NCBI RefSeq assembly: GCF_017311165.1
Contig: NZ_CP062973.1
Location: 496,001 to 560,000, forward strand
Reading direction: 5' to 3'
DNA: 64,000 bases
Origin: Psychroflexus sp. ALD_RP9
Lineage (GTDB): Bacteria > Bacteroidota > Bacteroidia > Flavobacteriales > Flavobacteriaceae
The notes under the pieces: model-generated
Databases searched by the model: none
What the model was told of the DNA's origin: nothing
Seen by the model: only the letters and a program-made list of their open reading frames with translations
Part shown: one piece after another, positions 47,544-56,342 of the stretch
How the letters are laid out: each line of letters starts with the position of its first letter
Position numbering within the stretch: the first letter of the stretch is position 1
Made by a program: the position numbers and the translations under genes

Positions 47544-47686
47544 GATATTTAGATATATTAAATTTATGAAGGCTAACTCAAATAAATTAATAAACTATTA
47601 TATTAAACGCAATAAACATTCCTTTGTTACAAGTCTTAACAGAGTTTAACATCAGCTAAAACAATTCTTAAAAAAAATTTGACAAA

Positions 47687-48055
47687 ATGAAAACAAAATA
47701 CACAACATTAATCATCGGGGCTACAACTAATCCCAATCGATATGCTTATTTAGCATTAGAAAGTTTAGTAAAGCATAATTATCCAGTAGTTGGAGTAGGC
47801 TTAAAAGAAGCTGAAATTAACGGTATAAAAATCTACAAAGACAAAAAAGTATTTTCAGATATTGATACGGTTACACTCTATTTAAGTGCTAAAAACCAAA
47901 CTGATTTTTACGATTATTTACTTCAACTAAATCCGAGGCGAGTTATTTTTAATCCTGGTACGCAAAATCCTGAACTGGAAAATTTACTAGCTAAAAATAA
48001 TATTGAAGTAGTGCACGCTTGTACTTTAGTTATGCTTTCTACGCAGCAATATTAA
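47687..48055 (+). CDS. CoA-binding domain protein (YccU-type)
   Basis: A 122-residue Rossmann-fold protein, [30 protein letters not shown] at the start and [19 protein letters not shown] near the end, matching the small stand-alone CoA-binding family. The physiological ligand and function are not established for this family. It is preceded by a gap of about 260 bases and overlaps the convergent symporter gene by 30 bases at the 3' end. Confidence 0.87.
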   Translation: MKTKYTTLIIGATTNPNRYAYLALESLVKHNYPVVGVGLKEAEINGIKIYKDKKVFSDIDTVTLYLSAKNQTDFYDYLLQLNPRRVIFNPGTQNPELENLLAKNNIEVVHACTLVMLSTQQY

Positions 48056-49489
48056 TCCTAAAAAAGTGAGTGCTCCGTTTACAATTAACAATTCGTAATT
48101 AAATTGATAGCCGCCAAAAAAAGATGCAGGAAGGCTTCCTAAACCATAAGTTATAGCTACAGATAAGAGTGCAACCAGCCATACCCATTTATCTTTTATT
48201 TTAAATTTAGTAAATATCCCAAAGCTAAATAATCCTAAAAGTGGGCCATAGGTATAACTTGCTACTTTCAGTAAATTATCAATCACATTACTGTCTAGTA
48301 CATATTTAAAAGCAATGATTACTAGAATTAAAATCACACTTATTAAAACATGTACTTTTTTTCGTAAACTTTTTTGTTTTAAGGCTTCCCGCTTTTCAAT
48401 AGCTAAAAAGTCAACACAAAAACTGGTAGTAAGTGATGTTAATGCACTATCTGCGCTAGAGTAGGCAGCTGCAATTAAGCCCAAGATAAAAATTACACTC
48501 AAGCCAACAGGCAATCCAGCATTGAGCGCGATTTCTGGAAAAAGTAAATCGGTTTTAGTTTTTCCGTCCAAAACAGGAATGGCAATACCTTGTTGTTCAG
48601 CATAAATAAACAATAATGCACCTAAAAATAAAAAGGCAAGGTTTACAGGAATAAAAACCATACCATAAGATAATACATTTTTTCTGGCATCATTTAAGCT
48701 TTTACAGGTCAGGTTTTTTTGCATCATATCTTGATCTAAACCAGTCATGCAGATGGTAATAAACATACCACTGATAAAGGATTTCCAGAAGTAATTTTTA
48801 TCTAAAATAGAATCAAAGTAAAAAGTTTTGGTGTAAGCACTTAATTCTTCAGCTTTTAATAAGTCTGCCCAATGCCAATTTAGCTCATTGCTAATGTAAT
48901 ATACAGCAATAATCACAGAACCTAGCATAAAGAGTGTTTGCAGCGTATCTGTCCAAACTATAGTTTTAATTCCGCCTTTAGCTGTATAAATCCAAATTAA
49001 TAAAATGGATAATATTACCGTTACAAAAAAAGGAACTCCCCAACTTTCAAAAACAAAATACTGTAACACCGTTGCGACTAAAAACAAGCGAAATGAAGCC
49101 CCCAAAACTCTAGAAATAAAGAAAAAGAAAGCTCCTGTTCGGTAACTTACCATCCCAAAACGTTGTTCTAAATATTGGTAGATTGAAGTGACATTCAAAG
49201 AATAGTAGATAGGTAAAAGTACATAAGCAATTATAATATAACCTACAAAATAGCCCATGACTACTTGCATATAACTAAATTGAGCATCGCCAACCCAACC
49301 AGGTACAGAAATAAAAGTAACACCACTTAAAGATGCCCCAACCATACCAAAAGCTACAATATACCAAGGTGATTTTCCTTCAGCTTTAAAAAAAGCTGCG
49401 TTAGAATCTTCCTTTCCGGTTAAATAGGAAATTAAAACTAGTACTCCGAAATATATTGCGATAAGTGCAAGAATATGAATAGGCTGCAT
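48026..49489 (-). CDS. Sodium:solute symporter (SSS family)
   Basis: A 487-residue membrane transporter with about 13 hydrophobic segments. SSS features include [20 protein letters not shown] near residue 50, [23 protein letters not shown] in the middle, and the Na-binding region [21 protein letters not shown]. The cotransported solute cannot be assigned; SSS proteins carry sugars, amino acids or vitamins. It is monocistronic, and its last 30 bases overlap the CoA-binding protein gene tail to tail. Confidence 0.9.
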   Translation of the reverse strand: MQPIHILALIAIYFGVLVLISYLTGKEDSNAAFFKAEGKSPWYIVAFGMVGASLSGVTFISVPGWVGDAQFSYMQVVMGYFVGYIIIAYVLLPIYYSLNVTSIYQYLEQRFGMVSYRTGAFFFFISRVLGASFRLFLVATVLQYFVFESWGVPFFVTVILSILLIWIYTAKGGIKTIVWTDTLQTLFMLGSVIIAVYYISNELNWHWADLLKAEELSAYTKTFYFDSILDKNYFWKSFISGMFITICMTGLDQDMMQKNLTCKSLNDARKNVLSYGMVFIPVNLAFLFLGALLFIYAEQQGIAIPVLDGKTKTDLLFPEIALNAGLPVGLSVIFILGLIAAAYSSADSALTSLTTSFCVDFLAIEKREALKQKSLRKKVHVLISVILILVIIAFKYVLDSNVIDNLLKVASYTYGPLLGLFSFGIFTKFKIKDKWVWLVALLSVAITYGLGSLPASFFGGYQFNYELLIVNGALTFLGLILLRRKHN

Positions 49490-49546
49490 AATTGTAAATA
49501 TGCTTACAAAATTACTAAATTAGCCAAGTAAGCCTACTAATTATTG

Positions 49547-49554
49547 TATTTTTG
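49547..49554 (+). promoter_or_regulatory. -7 element of the recR promoter
   Basis: TATTTTTG matches TAnnTTTG exactly, 17 bases before the recR ATG. No matching -33 TTG is apparent in the short divergent gap to the symporter gene. Confidence 0.42.
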
Positions 49555-49571
49555 AACCACAAAAAATTTCA

Positions 49572-50189
49572 ATGGAGTTTTCTTCAAAATTATTACAAAA
49601 TGCCGTCGATGAAGTTGGTTTTTTACCGGGAATTGGTAAACGTACCGCTCTGAGACTTGTATTGCATTTACTGAATCAAGACCAAGAGGTTACTACCGAT
49701 TTAGCTAAAGCTCTAATTGATGTGAAAACCAAAATTAAACGTTGCAAAAACTGCTCTAATATTTCAGATCAAGAGATCTGCGAAATCTGTTCTAACCCAA
49801 AACGGGATAAATCAATTATTTGTGTTGTAGAAGACATTAGAGATGTTATGGCTATTGAAAACACAGAGCAATACCGCGGAATATATCACATCTTAAATGG
49901 CAAAATTAACCCTATTGAAGGTGTTGGTCCAAACGATTTAAACATTTCTCCTTTGGTTGAAAAAGTTAAACAAGGTAAAGTTTCCGAACTTATTTTTGCT
50001 TTAAGCAGTACAATGGAAGGTGACACAACAAACTTTTATATTTATAAACAAATTGAAAATCAAGGTATTAAAACATCTACCATTGCCAGAGGAATTTCAG
50101 TAGGCGACGAACTTGAATTTGCAGACGAAGTTACGCTTGGTAGAAGTATTACTAACCGTATTCCTTTTGAAAATTCTCTTAAAAATTAA
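49572..50189 (+). CDS. recR: Recombination protein RecR
   Basis: A 205-residue protein of the RecFOR pathway that loads RecA on gapped DNA. An N-terminal helix-hairpin-helix ([20 protein letters not shown]) precedes a four-Cys zinc motif (CKNCSN and CEICSN), a Toprim domain beginning [10 protein letters not shown] and a C-terminal [16 protein letters not shown] segment. It has its own -7 element and is followed 2 bases later by a glycosyltransferase gene. Confidence 0.95.
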   Translation: MEFSSKLLQNAVDEVGFLPGIGKRTALRLVLHLLNQDQEVTTDLAKALIDVKTKIKRCKNCSNISDQEICEICSNPKRDKSIICVVEDIRDVMAIENTEQYRGIYHILNGKINPIEGVGPNDLNISPLVEKVKQGKVSELIFALSSTMEGDTTNFYIYKQIENQGIKTSTIARGISVGDELEFADEVTLGRSITNRIPFENSLKN

Positions 50190-50191
50190 TA

Positions 50192-51307
50192 TTGAAGCTA
50201 AGCATAATCATACTAAACTATAAAGTACCCTATTATCTTATTCTTTGTCTTGACAGTGTTTATAAAGCAATAAAAGGGATTAATGCTGAAGTTATTGTCT
50301 CTGATAATAATTCTAAAGACGATAGCTTAGATTTAGTAAAACAATACTTCCCTGAAACTATTTGTATAGCAAATTCTAAAAATTTAGGCTTTGCAAAAGC
50401 TTATAATCAAGCAGTAACACAAGCTAAAGGTAAGTATTTATGCATACTTAACCCTGATACAGTCATTGGCGAAAATTGCTTTAAAGAGTTAATTCACTTC
50501 AAAGAAAACACCTCAAATATTGGTGCTATAGGTACTCGACTAATTGACGGGAAAGGTAAATTTCTCCCAGAATCTAAACGCCAAATTCCAACACCTAAAG
50601 TTGCATTTAAAAAACTACTAGGATTAAAATCAAATTATTATGATACAACTAACCAAGCTCACGAGAATGGAATAACCTCAATTTTGGTTGGTGCATTCAT
50701 GTTTTTAGAAAAAAAACACTATCATGCAATCGATGGGTTTGACGAGCGCTACTTTATGTATGGCGAGGATATTGATTTTAGTTATCAATTACTTGAAAAA
50801 GGTCTTGACAATTATTATTATGGAAAATTAACTTCAATCCATTTTAAAGGAGAAAGCACTCAAAAAAACAAGACCTATTACAAACGCTTTTATGGAGCTA
50901 TGCATTTGTTTTATCAGAAGTATTATGCAAATCCAATTATAAACTCAGTGTTAAAATTAACCTTAAATTTACTAATCAATATAGCGCCAAACAAAACAAA
51001 GACAAAAAAAATTACCTCAAAAGATAAAAAAGCACTCGTTATAACTGAAAATCAATCACAGTTTAATTCGGTTTTAAAAAACTTCGAGGAAATTAAATTT
51101 AGCAGCCAAGTCGTAATTAATAAAGATTCGTTGAGAGAATTTAATACGATTATTTTTGACGCAAGTGCATTAAGCTATCAAACAATTATAGAAAAAATGT
51201 TATCTTGGCAGGACTTAAATTTAAACTATAGAATCAAGCCAAAACAAGGCAGTTTTTGCGTTGGGAGCGATTCTAATGAATCTCAAGGTGAAGTTCTGCG
51301 TTTATAA
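50192..51307 (+). CDS. Family 2 glycosyltransferase with TTG start
   Basis: A 371-residue enzyme with a GT-A fold: LSIIILNYKVPYYL at the N-terminus, a DNNSKDDS nucleotide-binding loop, LNPDTVIG as the DxD-like metal site, and FDERYFMYGEDIDFSYQLLEKG. The sugar donor and acceptor are unknown, although this rhamnosyltransferase-like group makes cell-surface glycans. The first conserved residue follows directly on a TTG at 50192, 2 bases after the recR stop, and no ATG lies before the conserved core. The last 100 residues form an extra domain with no recognised motif. Confidence 0.85.
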   Translation: MKLSIIILNYKVPYYLILCLDSVYKAIKGINAEVIVSDNNSKDDSLDLVKQYFPETICIANSKNLGFAKAYNQAVTQAKGKYLCILNPDTVIGENCFKELIHFKENTSNIGAIGTRLIDGKGKFLPESKRQIPTPKVAFKKLLGLKSNYYDTTNQAHENGITSILVGAFMFLEKKHYHAIDGFDERYFMYGEDIDFSYQLLEKGLDNYYYGKLTSIHFKGESTQKNKTYYKRFYGAMHLFYQKYYANPIINSVLKLTLNLLINIAPNKTKTKKITSKDKKALVITENQSQFNSVLKNFEEIKFSSQVVINKDSLREFNTIIFDASALSYQTIIEKMLSWQDLNLNYRIKPKQGSFCVGSDSNESQGEVLRL

Positions 51308-51390
51308 TTATAACAAAATTTAAACTATAAATGGCGTTTTTTTAGTAAATTCGCAATTTTATATTCAAAAAATAGAATTACATTAAAAAT

Positions 51391-52722
51391 ATGGCAAAGA
51401 TAGAACTTAAACTTCCTAAAATGGGTGAAAGCGTTGCAGAAGCAACAATCACTAACTGGTTGAAAGAAATTGGCGATAGCATTGAAGCTGACGAAGCTGT
51501 TTTAGAAATTGCTACTGATAAAGTTGACTCTGAAGTTCCTAGTGAAGTTGATGGTGTATTAGTTGAAAAGCGCTTTGAAGTTGATGATGTTGTTGAAGTT
51601 GGACAAACAATTGCGATCATAGAAGTTGAAGGTGAAGCTGAAGTAAACAACGATCATAATGAAGAAGCTTCAACTAAAACTGATAAAACCAGCACAAAAA
51701 ACTCTGAAGCTGCTGAACTTGAAAATGAAATATCTAAAGTAAAATCTTCGGTTAGTTCATCTTCAGATAATTTTTCAGATGCATCTCGTTTCTATTCACC
51801 TTTGGTTAAAAATATTGCTAAAGAAGAAGGTATTTCGCTAGAAGAACTCGAAAAGGTTGAAGGTTCTGGCTTAGAAGGTCGCGTCACTAAAGAAGACATG
51901 TTAACCTATGTAGAAAATAGAAACAAAGCACCTCAAAAAACAAAAGAAGCTACAACACAAGCGAATTCAGCAAAAGCATTACCCAAAACGGAAACACCTG
52001 TCAATATCAACGCTGAGGATGAAGTAATTGAAATGACAAGAATGGGTAAATTGATTGCTAGTCACATGGTAGCTAGTAAACAAACATCTGCACATGTACA
52101 ATCATTTATTGAAGTTGATGTAACCAATATTTGGAACTGGAGAAATAAACATAAACAAACTTTCCAAGAACGTGAGGGCGAAAAATTAACCTTTACTCCT
52201 ATTTTTATGGAAGCAGTTGCAAAAGCAATAAAAGACTTCCCAATGATTAATATTTCATTAAACGGCGATCAAATTGTCAAGAAGAAACACATCAATTTAG
52301 GGATGGCTGCAGCTCTACCAAATGGGGATTTGATTGTACCTGTAATTAAGGATGCAGATCAATTAAATTTATTAGGCATGGCTAAACAAGTTAATGATTT
52401 AGCAAACCGAGCGAGAATTGGCAAACTAAAACCTGATGAAACACAAGGTGGAACTTACACTGTTACTAATGTTGGAACATTTGGAAGCGTTTTAGGAACA
52501 CCTATTATAAATCAGCCACAAGTTGGTATTTTAGCTTTAGGAGCAATTAGAAAAGTTCCAGCTGTAATTGAAACACCAGAAGGCGATTTTATTGGTATTC
52601 GTTATAAGATGTTCTTATCTCATTCTTATGACCACCGTGTGGTTAATGGAGCGCTTGGCGGCCAATTTGTACAACGAGTAGCTCAATATTTAGAAGCATT
52701 TGATACAAACAGAACTGTTTAA
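51391..52722 (+). CDS. 2-oxo acid dehydrogenase E2 component (dihydrolipoamide acyltransferase)
   Basis: A 443-residue E2 core subunit. An N-terminal lipoyl domain carries the lipoylated K44 in IATDKVDSEV. An acidic Ser/Lys-rich linker follows, then a peripheral-subunit-binding domain (about residues 135-175, SPLVKNIAKEEGISLEELE) and the catalytic acyltransferase domain. The active-site HxxxDG motif reads H415-R-V-V-N419-G, with Asn for Asp. The substrate is probably a branched-chain or pyruvate complex, but no E1 or E3 gene is adjacent, so the complex cannot be named. Confidence 0.9.
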   Translation: MAKIELKLPKMGESVAEATITNWLKEIGDSIEADEAVLEIATDKVDSEVPSEVDGVLVEKRFEVDDVVEVGQTIAIIEVEGEAEVNNDHNEEASTKTDKTSTKNSEAAELENEISKVKSSVSSSSDNFSDASRFYSPLVKNIAKEEGISLEELEKVEGSGLEGRVTKEDMLTYVENRNKAPQKTKEATTQANSAKALPKTETPVNINAEDEVIEMTRMGKLIASHMVASKQTSAHVQSFIEVDVTNIWNWRNKHKQTFQEREGEKLTFTPIFMEAVAKAIKDFPMINISLNGDQIVKKKHINLGMAAALPNGDLIVPVIKDADQLNLLGMAKQVNDLANRARIGKLKPDETQGGTYTVTNVGTFGSVLGTPIINQPQVGILALGAIRKVPAVIETPEGDFIGIRYKMFLSHSYDHRVVNGALGGQFVQRVAQYLEAFDTNRTV

Positions 52723-52752
52723 AACCGTTCTTCATACCGAAAACAAGAGATA

Positions 52753-52782
52753 AAAAACCAAGCCAGTTAGGGCTTGGTTTTT
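52753..52782. terminator. Bidirectional terminator between E2 and FKBP genes
   Basis: AAAAACCAAGCC and GGCTTGGTTTTT form a perfect 12-base stem with an AGTTAG loop and T runs on both strands, positioned between two convergent genes. Confidence 0.9.
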
Positions 52783-52799
52783 TTATTTAATCTATTTTT

Positions 52800-53717
52800 T
52801 TAATCAGCTACAGGAGTATATGTTTCATCTAAATAATCAGGTGTACCATTGCCATTAGTATCAGGAAAACTTGGCTCTCCTGTTTGTTCGTCAATAATAA
52901 TTTCATTTATAGTTAAAACACGATCATTATCGTCGTCGTTATCAAGATAATTAGGTGCTGTATCTCCATCTGTATCATCATTATTTAAGCGTCTATCATT
53001 ATTAAGATCTTCCATCCAACTAGGGATGCCATCTCGATCATGATCTGATAAATTAGAACGGTAAAGCTGGAATGAAAAAATTATAGGTCTATAAGCACCT
53101 ATACCTGAAGTAACAGGTGGTGATGCAAAATAACCAAGACCTGACGGGATAAAAACAGCCCCAATACCAAAATCATCATTAAAAGTAATAGTTCCATCTA
53201 AGTTTTCATCTAAACCAGTAGAGCCTCTAAATTCTGGCAGAACTTCATAAAACCCTCTAACTACTTGTGTTAAGTCGAACCAAACTGCATTGGGAGAGAC
53301 ATCAAAAACATCACCATCAAGTGTAAACCCTTCATAAGTAACTAGAGTTGAATCTGCAAATTTGGGTTGACGTTGTGATGGTGCTCCTTCACGAAATTTT
53401 AAATAATACATTTCGTACTCAATATCATTATTGATTACAGTCTTAGATTCTAGCAAATCAGAATCCAATATTGGTGTTTGATTACTATTCTCACCAGCTA
53501 TTGTGTCAAATACAATTCGTTGATAGTTATTATTACTAGGATTTGTCTCAAATCGATAAAAATGTGTTGCTAAAAAATCTTCGATTTGAGTAGCATTTTC
53601 ATCACGAACTTCAGTTTCATCACGGAGTTCTAGAGTATTACCTCCATCGTCATCATCACCACAGCTGATATTTAAAAACAGGACACTAATTAATACTAAA
53701 AAACTTATTCTTTTCAT
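52800..53717 (-). CDS. FKBP-type isomerase-like lipoprotein with Ca-binding repeats
   Basis: A 305-residue lipoprotein: signal and lipobox (LISVLFLNISC), acidic GDDDDGG linker, and an FKBP-like domain (about residues 85-230) with VTYEGFTLDGDVFD and FIPSGLGYFASPPVTSGIGAYRPIIF. The last 75 residues are Asp-rich thrombospondin type 3-like repeats (DHDRDGIPSWMED, NDDTDGDTAPNYLDNDDDND, DTNGNGTPDYLDE) predicted to bind Ca. The frame opens seven codons earlier, but the ATG at 53717 gives the signal peptide. The FKBP active site looks degenerate, so isomerase activity is uncertain. Confidence 0.8.
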   Translation of the reverse strand: MKRISFLVLISVLFLNISCGDDDDGGNTLELRDETEVRDENATQIEDFLATHFYRFETNPSNNNYQRIVFDTIAGENSNQTPILDSDLLESKTVINNDIEYEMYYLKFREGAPSQRQPKFADSTLVTYEGFTLDGDVFDVSPNAVWFDLTQVVRGFYEVLPEFRGSTGLDENLDGTITFNDDFGIGAVFIPSGLGYFASPPVTSGIGAYRPIIFSFQLYRSNLSDHDRDGIPSWMEDLNNDRRLNNDDTDGDTAPNYLDNDDDNDRVLTINEIIIDEQTGEPSFPDTNGNGTPDYLDETYTPVAD

Positions 53718-53727
53718 TAACTTTACT

Positions 53728-53761
53728 TTTGGGTGCAAGATACAATTTTCTTGTATTTTTG
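53728..53761 (+). promoter_or_regulatory. Bacteroidota promoter of the S4/phosphoribosyltransferase genes
   Basis: TTTG at 53728-53731 and TATTTTTG at 53754-53761 are separated by 22 bases, within the accepted range for Bacteroidota promoters. The start codon is 32 bases downstream. Confidence 0.55.
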
Positions 53762-53793
53762 TTTAAGTTGAACTCTAAATCGTTACTATTATT

Positions 53794-54183
53794 ATGCGCA
53801 TTGATAAATACTTATGGTCTGTTAGATACTTCAAAACAAGAAGCATTGCTACAAAGGCTTGCAGAAAAGGTCATGTTCGCATAAATAATGATGTTGTAAA
53901 ACCTTCTAGAGAGGTTTATCCTTCAGATCGTATCCAAGTTCGCAAAAATCAAATTAATTATCAAATAGAGGTTATTGACTTACCGAAATCTCGTGTTGGA
54001 GCTAAGCTTGTTAGTATATATTGCATAGACAAAACACCTAAGGAAGACTTAAACAAATTAGAGTTACTAAAACATACGCAAGATTACTATAGAAAAAAAG
54101 GCACAGGAAGACCCACTAAGAAAGACCGTCGCGAAATTGATGATTGGTTAGACCCTGAAAAAGAAGATAAACATGAAAATTAA
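53794..54183 (+). CDS. S4-domain RNA-binding protein (Hsp15-like)
   Basis: A 129-residue basic protein whose first 60 residues form an S4 RNA-binding domain (MRIDKYLWSVRYFKTRSIATKACRKG, abbreviated; KPSREVYPSDRIQVRKNQ). The charged tail (KGTGRPTKKDRREIDDWL) is typical of the Hsp15 family, which in E. coli rescues stalled 50S-nascent-chain complexes. It overlaps the phosphoribosyltransferase gene by 11 bases. Confidence 0.9.
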   Translation: MRIDKYLWSVRYFKTRSIATKACRKGHVRINNDVVKPSREVYPSDRIQVRKNQINYQIEVIDLPKSRVGAKLVSIYCIDKTPKEDLNKLELLKHTQDYYRKKGTGRPTKKDRREIDDWLDPEKEDKHEN

Positions 54184-54682
54184 CACCAAAATAATTTTAA
54201 ATCACCAAGATACGCTTAATAAAATTAATAGGATTGCCTATCAGATAATTGAAAGGCACTATGAAGTAGATGAATTAATTATTGCAGGAATAGAAGCTAA
54301 AGGATATCAGTTAGCAGAACTTTTGGCTAATGTTATTGAAAAAGCACAATCTTCAAAAAAAATTAGTCTCATCAAAATAAATATAAACAAAAAACAACCA
54401 ATTAATAATGTGTCAATAAGTTCAGATTTGAATCGATTAGAATCTAAACATATTGTTGTCGTTGATGATGTTTTAAATTCTGGGAAAACTTTAATCTATG
54501 CTGTCAATTATTTATTAAAATGTGAAACTAACAGCATAAGCACAGCAGTTTTAGTAGACAGAAGTCATAAGAAATACCCTGTAAAAGCTGATTTTAAAGG
54601 CTTATCACTATCTACATCAATGAATAATCACGTAGAGGTAGATTTGAGTAATAAACAAAATTATTTCACGACATTAAGTTAA
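54173..54682 (+). CDS. Phosphoribosyltransferase family protein (PyrR-like)
   Basis: A 169-residue type I PRTase with the PRPP-binding loop VVVDDVLNSGKTL near residue 102. The N-terminal architecture resembles PyrR/uracil-phosphoribosyltransferase regulators. The nucleobase is not determinable by eye and no pyrimidine gene is close, so the PyrR role is only a resemblance. It overlaps the S4 gene by 11 bases and the shikimate kinase gene tail to tail by 17 bases. Confidence 0.78.
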   Translation: MKINTKIILNHQDTLNKINRIAYQIIERHYEVDELIIAGIEAKGYQLAELLANVIEKAQSSKKISLIKININKKQPINNVSISSDLNRLESKHIVVVDDVLNSGKTLIYAVNYLLKCETNSISTAVLVDRSHKKYPVKADFKGLSLSTSMNNHVEVDLSNKQNYFTTLS

Positions 54683-55187
54683 TAATCTCATTAGATATTT
54701 CATAAGGTGTTTTATCATTGACATTTACTCTATGTTTTGCCTTTGAGTAGACATGGTGTCTCTCAAATAAATGTTTTCTTATGAAATCTTCTAGCGCACA
54801 ACTACTTTTTATGTGAGCAATAAGCGGACGGTTAGAATCTAAAAACAACCTCTCCACGAGAAGTTCAAGATTAGCTTCTAAGTAAACGCTTAAGATATCA
54901 TCTGGATCAAAACAGATGTTCGAATTGTTATAATAAAGCGGTGTGCCGCCTCCTAAGCTTAAAACAAATTTTTTTTTAGATTTCAAAAAGTTATTTAATA
55001 GTTCATTTTCTAACTTCCTAAAATAGATTTCTCCTTTGGATTTAAAAATTTCATCTATTGAGTTTGACTCATGTGAGATTATAAGTTGATCTAAATCAAA
55101 AAAAGGTAGTTTGCTTTTTTCAGAAACATGTTTAGCAATAGTAGATTTACCAACTCCCATGTAACCACAAATTATAATCTTTTCCAT
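54666..55187 (-). CDS. aroK: Shikimate kinase
   Basis: A 173-residue P-loop kinase that phosphorylates shikimate on the route to chorismate. Walker A is GYMGVGKST, the shikimate-binding Asp is in FFDLDQLI, LSLGGGTPLYY is the conserved substrate-binding segment, and the lid Arg-rich region is DSNRPLI. The length is normal. It is monocistronic, divergent from the tRNA genes and 17 bases overlapping with the PRTase. Confidence 0.93.
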   Translation of the reverse strand: MEKIIICGYMGVGKSTIAKHVSEKSKLPFFDLDQLIISHESNSIDEIFKSKGEIYFRKLENELLNNFLKSKKKFVLSLGGGTPLYYNNSNICFDPDDILSVYLEANLELLVERLFLDSNRPLIAHIKSSCALEDFIRKHLFERHHVYSKAKHRVNVNDKTPYEISNEIINLMS

Positions 55188-55233
55188 ATGTTTAACTTTT
55201 TTGAAAATTACTACAAATTTAAGCGAATTAGAC

Positions 55234-55263
55234 TTGATAAAATAAATTAAGATACTATATTTG
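55234..55263 (+). promoter_or_regulatory. Promoter of the tRNA-Lys-Lys-Leu cluster
   Basis: TTG at 55234-55236, 19 bases, then TATATTTG at 55256-55263: an exact match to the Bacteroidota consensus in both elements and spacing. The first tRNA begins 29 bases later. Confidence 0.75.
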
Positions 55264-55291
55264 CACCCGCGTTTAAAAAGTTCATTTTTAA

Positions 55292-55364
55292 GATCTGGTA
55301 GCTCAGTTGGTAGAGCATCTCCCTTTTAAGGAGAGGGTCCTGGGTTCGAGCCCCAGCCAGATCA
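55292..55364 (+). tRNA. tRNA-Lys (anticodon TTT), copy 1
   Basis: A complete 73-base cloverleaf: acceptor GATCTGG/CCAGATC, D-arm GCTC/GAGC, anticodon stem TCTCC/GGAGA with loop CTTTTAA (anticodon TTT), T-arm CTGGG/CCCAG with TTCGAGC, discriminator A. The CCA end is not encoded. Confidence 0.97.
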
Positions 55365-55380
55365 CAATAACATAACCAAA

Positions 55381-55453
55381 GATCTGGTAGCTCAGTTGGT
55401 AGAGCATCTCCCTTTTAAGGAGAGGGTCCTGGGTTCGAGCCCCAGCCAGATCA
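55381..55453 (+). tRNA. tRNA-Lys (anticodon TTT), copy 2
   Basis: Identical over its 73 bases to the first copy, 16 bases downstream of it. It has the same cloverleaf and discriminator A with no encoded CCA. The identical pair indicates a recent tandem duplication or gene conversion. Confidence 0.97.
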
Positions 55454-55464
55454 CTTCTATTTAC

Positions 55465-55548
55465 GCCCAGGTGCTGGAACTGGTAGACAGGCATGGTTGA
55501 GGGCCATGTGTCCTTTAGGGCGTGCGGGTTCGACTCCCGCTCTGGGCA
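55465..55548 (+). tRNA. tRNA-Leu (anticodon GAG)
   Basis: An 84-base type II tRNA: acceptor GCCCAGG/CTGGGC (last pair with A discriminator), anticodon stem CATGG/CCATG with loop TTGAGGG (anticodon GAG), a long variable arm (TGTCCTTTAGGGCG region) and T-arm GCGGG/CCCGC with TTCGACT. It lies 11 bases after the second tRNA-Lys. Confidence 0.94.
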
Positions 55549-55565
55549 CTTTTATTTAAGCCTAG

Positions 55566-56342
55566 ATGAAAAAACTCTTTAAGCATATATTAAATCATAT
55601 TCCTAGGCCAATTCTAATCAAGATAAGTGAATTACTCAAACCTATATTACCATTGTTTTACTATGGTCGTAAATACGAAGATCCTATAGACAGTAAAACT
55701 TTTAGAAGTTTTTTACCATACGGTTATAATACGATAAGAGAAAATGTATTATCACCTTCAACTTTATCATTAGAAAGACATCGCCTATTGTGGTTATATC
55801 TTTTAAATGAGACAGATTTAATGACAAAGAAACAATCATTACTTCATTTTGCCCCAGAGCAAGCATTTTATAAAAAATTTAAAAAACTTGGCCACCTTAA
55901 TTACACAACCACAGATTTAGAATCTCCACTTGCAGATATAAAAGCAGATATATGCAATTTACCATTTGATAATAATTCATTTGATTTTATTTTATGTAAT
56001 CATGTGCTTGAACACATTAAAGATGATACTAAAGCTATGATGGAAATCTTTAGAGTGTTAAAGCCGGGTGGAACAGCTATACTTCAAATACCAATAGATG
56101 AGAATAGAAATCAGACTTATTCTGATGATAGTATAACCGATAAGAAGCAGAGAAATGAAATATTCGGACAATATGATCATGTAAGAATATATGGCCAAGA
56201 TTATTATGATAAGTTAAGAAGCGTAGGTTTTGAAGTTGAGGCTAATAAATATGCTTCAGAGTTAGATGACTATCTAATAGATCGCTATAGAATCAATAAG
56301 TATGAGGCAATACCTGTTTGTAAAAAACCTCTTAAAACTTAA
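55566..56342 (+). CDS. SAM-dependent class I methyltransferase
   Basis: A 258-residue methyltransferase. The SAM motif region reads SLLHFAPEQAFYKKFKK, motif II acidic TTDLESPLADI, ADICNLPFDNNSFDFILCNHVLEHI, and motif post II FRVLKPGGTAILQIP. The N-terminal 70 residues are a helical extension. The substrate is unknown; this type often modifies sugars or small molecules in surface-glycan loci. It begins 17 bases after tRNA-Leu and overlaps the convergent Nqr-associated gene by 4 bases. Confidence 0.86.
   Translation: MKKLFKHILNHIPRPILIKISELLKPILPLFYYGRKYEDPIDSKTFRSFLPYGYNTIRENVLSPSTLSLERHRLLWLYLLNETDLMTKKQSLLHFAPEQAFYKKFKKLGHLNYTTTDLESPLADIKADICNLPFDNNSFDFILCNHVLEHIKDDTKAMMEIFRVLKPGGTAILQIPIDENRNQTYSDDSITDKKQRNEIFGQYDHVRIYGQDYYDKLRSVGFEVEANKYASELDDYLIDRYRINKYEAIPVCKKPLKT

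Noticed and set aside
47592..47657. 21-codon minus-strand frame upstream of the orphan hairpin
   Set aside because: Too short, with no recognisable features; kept only as one explanation of the orphan terminator.
55303..55494. Open reading frame on the minus strand across the tRNA genes
   Set aside because: It lies within two tRNA-Lys genes and part of tRNA-Leu; its repeated peptide only mirrors the tandem tRNAs.
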